From assembly GCA_016234425.1 (NCBI GenBank), contig JACRCA010000430.1, positions 1-7,070 of the forward strand: a stretch of 7,070 bases of DNA. The letters are read 5' to 3'. Made by a program: the position numbers and the translations under genes. The DNA is from Deltaproteobacteria bacterium (lineage in GTDB: Bacteria > Desulfobacterota > SM23-61). Positions 5,772-7,070 of the stretch are shown piece after piece. Below the pieces are notes generated by a model. It ran no database searches. It was not told the origin of the DNA and saw only the letters and a list, made by a program, of their open reading frames with translations. How positions within the stretch are numbered: the first letter of the stretch is position 1; the number at the start of each line of letters is the position of its first letter.

Positions 5772-7070
5772 ATGAGCGTAACCAAAACTCTCGCTGAATT
5801 CATCATGGAGACAAAACTGGTCGATATTCCAGCGGAAGCCAGGCAATTTGGTAAATGGGCCATCCTCGATTGTTTAGGAGTGGCCATGGCTGGCTCTAAA
5901 GACCCACTTTCAAGGAGCCTAATGGGACTTTTGGAAGACATGGGAGGTCAGCCGAAAGCGAGCGTTTGGGGGAAGAAGCTTAAAACCTCTTCTCCTCTTG
6001 CTGCTTTAGCCAACGGAACATTTGGCCATGCCCTGGATTTTGATGACATAAATCGGACAATGCGAGGACATCCCTCTGTCCCAGTGCTTCCAGCTGCTAT
6101 GGCCGTTGGAGAAGAATTGCAAGCCTCCGGCAAGGAAGTTTTACAGGCTTACCTCATAGGAGTTGAAGTAGAAACCAAGCTCGGGGCAGGGCTAAATCCC
6201 CATCTATTCGAAGGAGGTTGGCATCCCACGGCCATCCTGGGGGTCATAGGGGCAGCGGCTGCGGGCGCAAAGCTTCTCAAATTTTCTTCAGATAAAATTT
6301 GCTTGGCCTTAGGAATTGCTGCCTCCATGGCCTCCGGTTTGCGCCAAAACTTTGGAACCATGACCAAACCTCTGCACGCCGGACATGCGGCCAGCAGCGG
6401 GGTGGTTGCCACCAAGCTGGCCCAAAGGGGATTCACTGCCGATAGGGGGATTGTGGAGGGAAAACTCGGTTATGCCCATGCCTTCGCCGGGCCGGAGAAG
6501 TATGACCTGGACAAAATTGTAGCCAAACTGGGAAATCCTTTCGATATCCTCTCTCCCGGCGTGGGTCTCAAACGCTACCCGAGTTGTGCCCGGACTCACC
6601 CGGCCATCGACGCCATGCTGGAGATGGTCTTGGAGAATGACATCCATCCAGAAGATGTGGAAGCGATCGCTTGCTCGGGAAGCTACACAACACCCCAGCT
6701 TCTCATCCATTCCAGGCCGCGAACAGCGCTGGAAGGAAAATTCAGCATGGAGTTTTGCCTGGCTCTAGCCCTGTTAGAAAGGAAAGTCGAACTTTCGCAG
6801 TTCAAGGATAAAAAAGTTCAAGATCCAAAAATTCAGGAAATGATCAAGAAAGTGACCTTTTCTATTCGCCCTGATCTGAATACAATCGAGAATTCGGGCA
6901 ATCCGTCGACAACCGTCAGGATTTTAGTGAAAGATGGAAGAGAGTTGGTTAAGACCGTGGACGAAGCCAAAGGAACTCCTGAAAATCCCCTTACTCCCGA
7001 GGAAGTGAGGAATAAATACCGCCAATGTGTCCAAGGTATCCAACCCAAAAAAGAAGCGGAGAGGACCATA
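5772..7070 (+). CDS. MmgE/PrpD family protein (3' partial)
   Basis: The frame is open from ATG 5772 to the window edge, giving 433 residues; the family is usually about 450-460, so only a short C-terminal piece is missing. Members include 2-methylcitrate dehydratase (PrpD), cis-aconitate decarboxylase and iminodisuccinate epimerase, all acting on di- or tricarboxylic acids in the cytoplasm. Family motifs are GHALDFDD (85-92), GHPSVPVLPAAMA (99-111), GGWHPTAILG (148-157), MTKPLHAGHAA (197-207), LKRYPSCARTHPAIDA (266-281) and EGKFSMEFCLALAL (321-334). By motif position Asp92, His100, His151, Lys199 and His276 correspond to polar residues discussed as the active site of cis-aconitate decarboxylase, so the enzyme looks intact; that mapping is from memory. 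The specific reaction cannot be read from sequence. Pairing with a class III CoA-transferase is common in organic-acid clusters. Confidence 0.93.
   Translation, partial: MSVTKTLAEFIMETKLVDIPAEARQFGKWAILDCLGVAMAGSKDPLSRSLMGLLEDMGGQPKASVWGKKLKTSSPLAALANGTFGHALDFDDINRTMRGHPSVPVLPAAMAVGEELQASGKEVLQAYLIGVEVETKLGAGLNPHLFEGGWHPTAILGVIGAAAAGAKLLKFSSDKICLALGIAASMASGLRQNFGTMTKPLHAGHAASSGVVATKLAQRGFTADRGIVEGKLGYAHAFAGPEKYDLDKIVAKLGNPFDILSPGVGLKRYPSCARTHPAIDAMLEMVLENDIHPEDVEAIACSGSYTTPQLLIHSRPRTALEGKFSMEFCLALALLERKVELSQFKDKKVQDPKIQEMIKKVTFSIRPDLNTIENSGNPSTTVRILVKDGRELVKTVDEAKGTPENPLTPEEVRNKYRQCVQGIQPKKEAERTI

Noticed and set aside
5378..5941. 187-residue open frame on the minus strand across the CoA-transferase remnant
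   Set aside because: It overlaps the SDR end, the remnant and the MmgE/PrpD start, all clearly coding on the plus strand; its translation is Ser/Leu/Pro-rich with no recognisable motif.
6309..6710. 133-residue minus-strand open frame inside the MmgE/PrpD gene
   Set aside because: The plus strand here encodes the conserved MTKPLHAGHAA and RYPSCARTHP motifs, so the antisense frame is a by-product.

Overview
This window holds a single-strand (+) block of genes from a bacterial genome. It has no RNA genes, CRISPR array, insertion sequence or phage gene that I can recognise. The layout is a solute transporter followed by dehydrogenases and CoA/organic-acid enzymes, with moderate GC and GGAGG-type ribosome binding sites. 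This suits an anaerobic or metabolically versatile proteobacterium-like organism, possibly Desulfobacterota/Deltaproteobacteria. That placement is inferred from gene content only and is weak.

Region 1 (1-2870) is a TRAP transporter of the TAXI type. It has the C-terminal part of the periplasmic receptor (its start lies off the left edge), then a GC-rich hairpin in a 115-base gap, then a fused 4TM/12TM permease with an unusual C-terminal tail. Region 2 (2871-3040) is a 170-base gap with no convincing gene. Region 3 (3041-5414) encodes a cysteine-free carboxymuconolactone decarboxylase-family protein, a zinc-dependent medium-chain dehydrogenase and a short-chain dehydrogenase, all closely spaced. 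Region 4 (5415-5771) holds a wrecked class III (CaiB/BaiF) CoA-transferase gene. Its extreme N-terminus is joined directly to its extreme C-terminus, out of frame. Region 5 (5772-7070) is an MmgE/PrpD-family gene that is still open at the right edge.

Read together, the genes look like an uptake-plus-catabolism cluster for an unidentified carboxylic acid. The TRAP system would import it with an ion gradient, the two dehydrogenases would oxidise hydroxyl/keto groups, a CoA-transferase would once have activated it, and the MmgE/PrpD enzyme would act as a dehydratase, decarboxylase or epimerase. The substrate cannot be read from the sequence. The most notable point is the collapsed CoA-transferase: either the cluster has lost its own activation step or the assembly is wrong there. 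I do not see evidence of a wholly new type of system.
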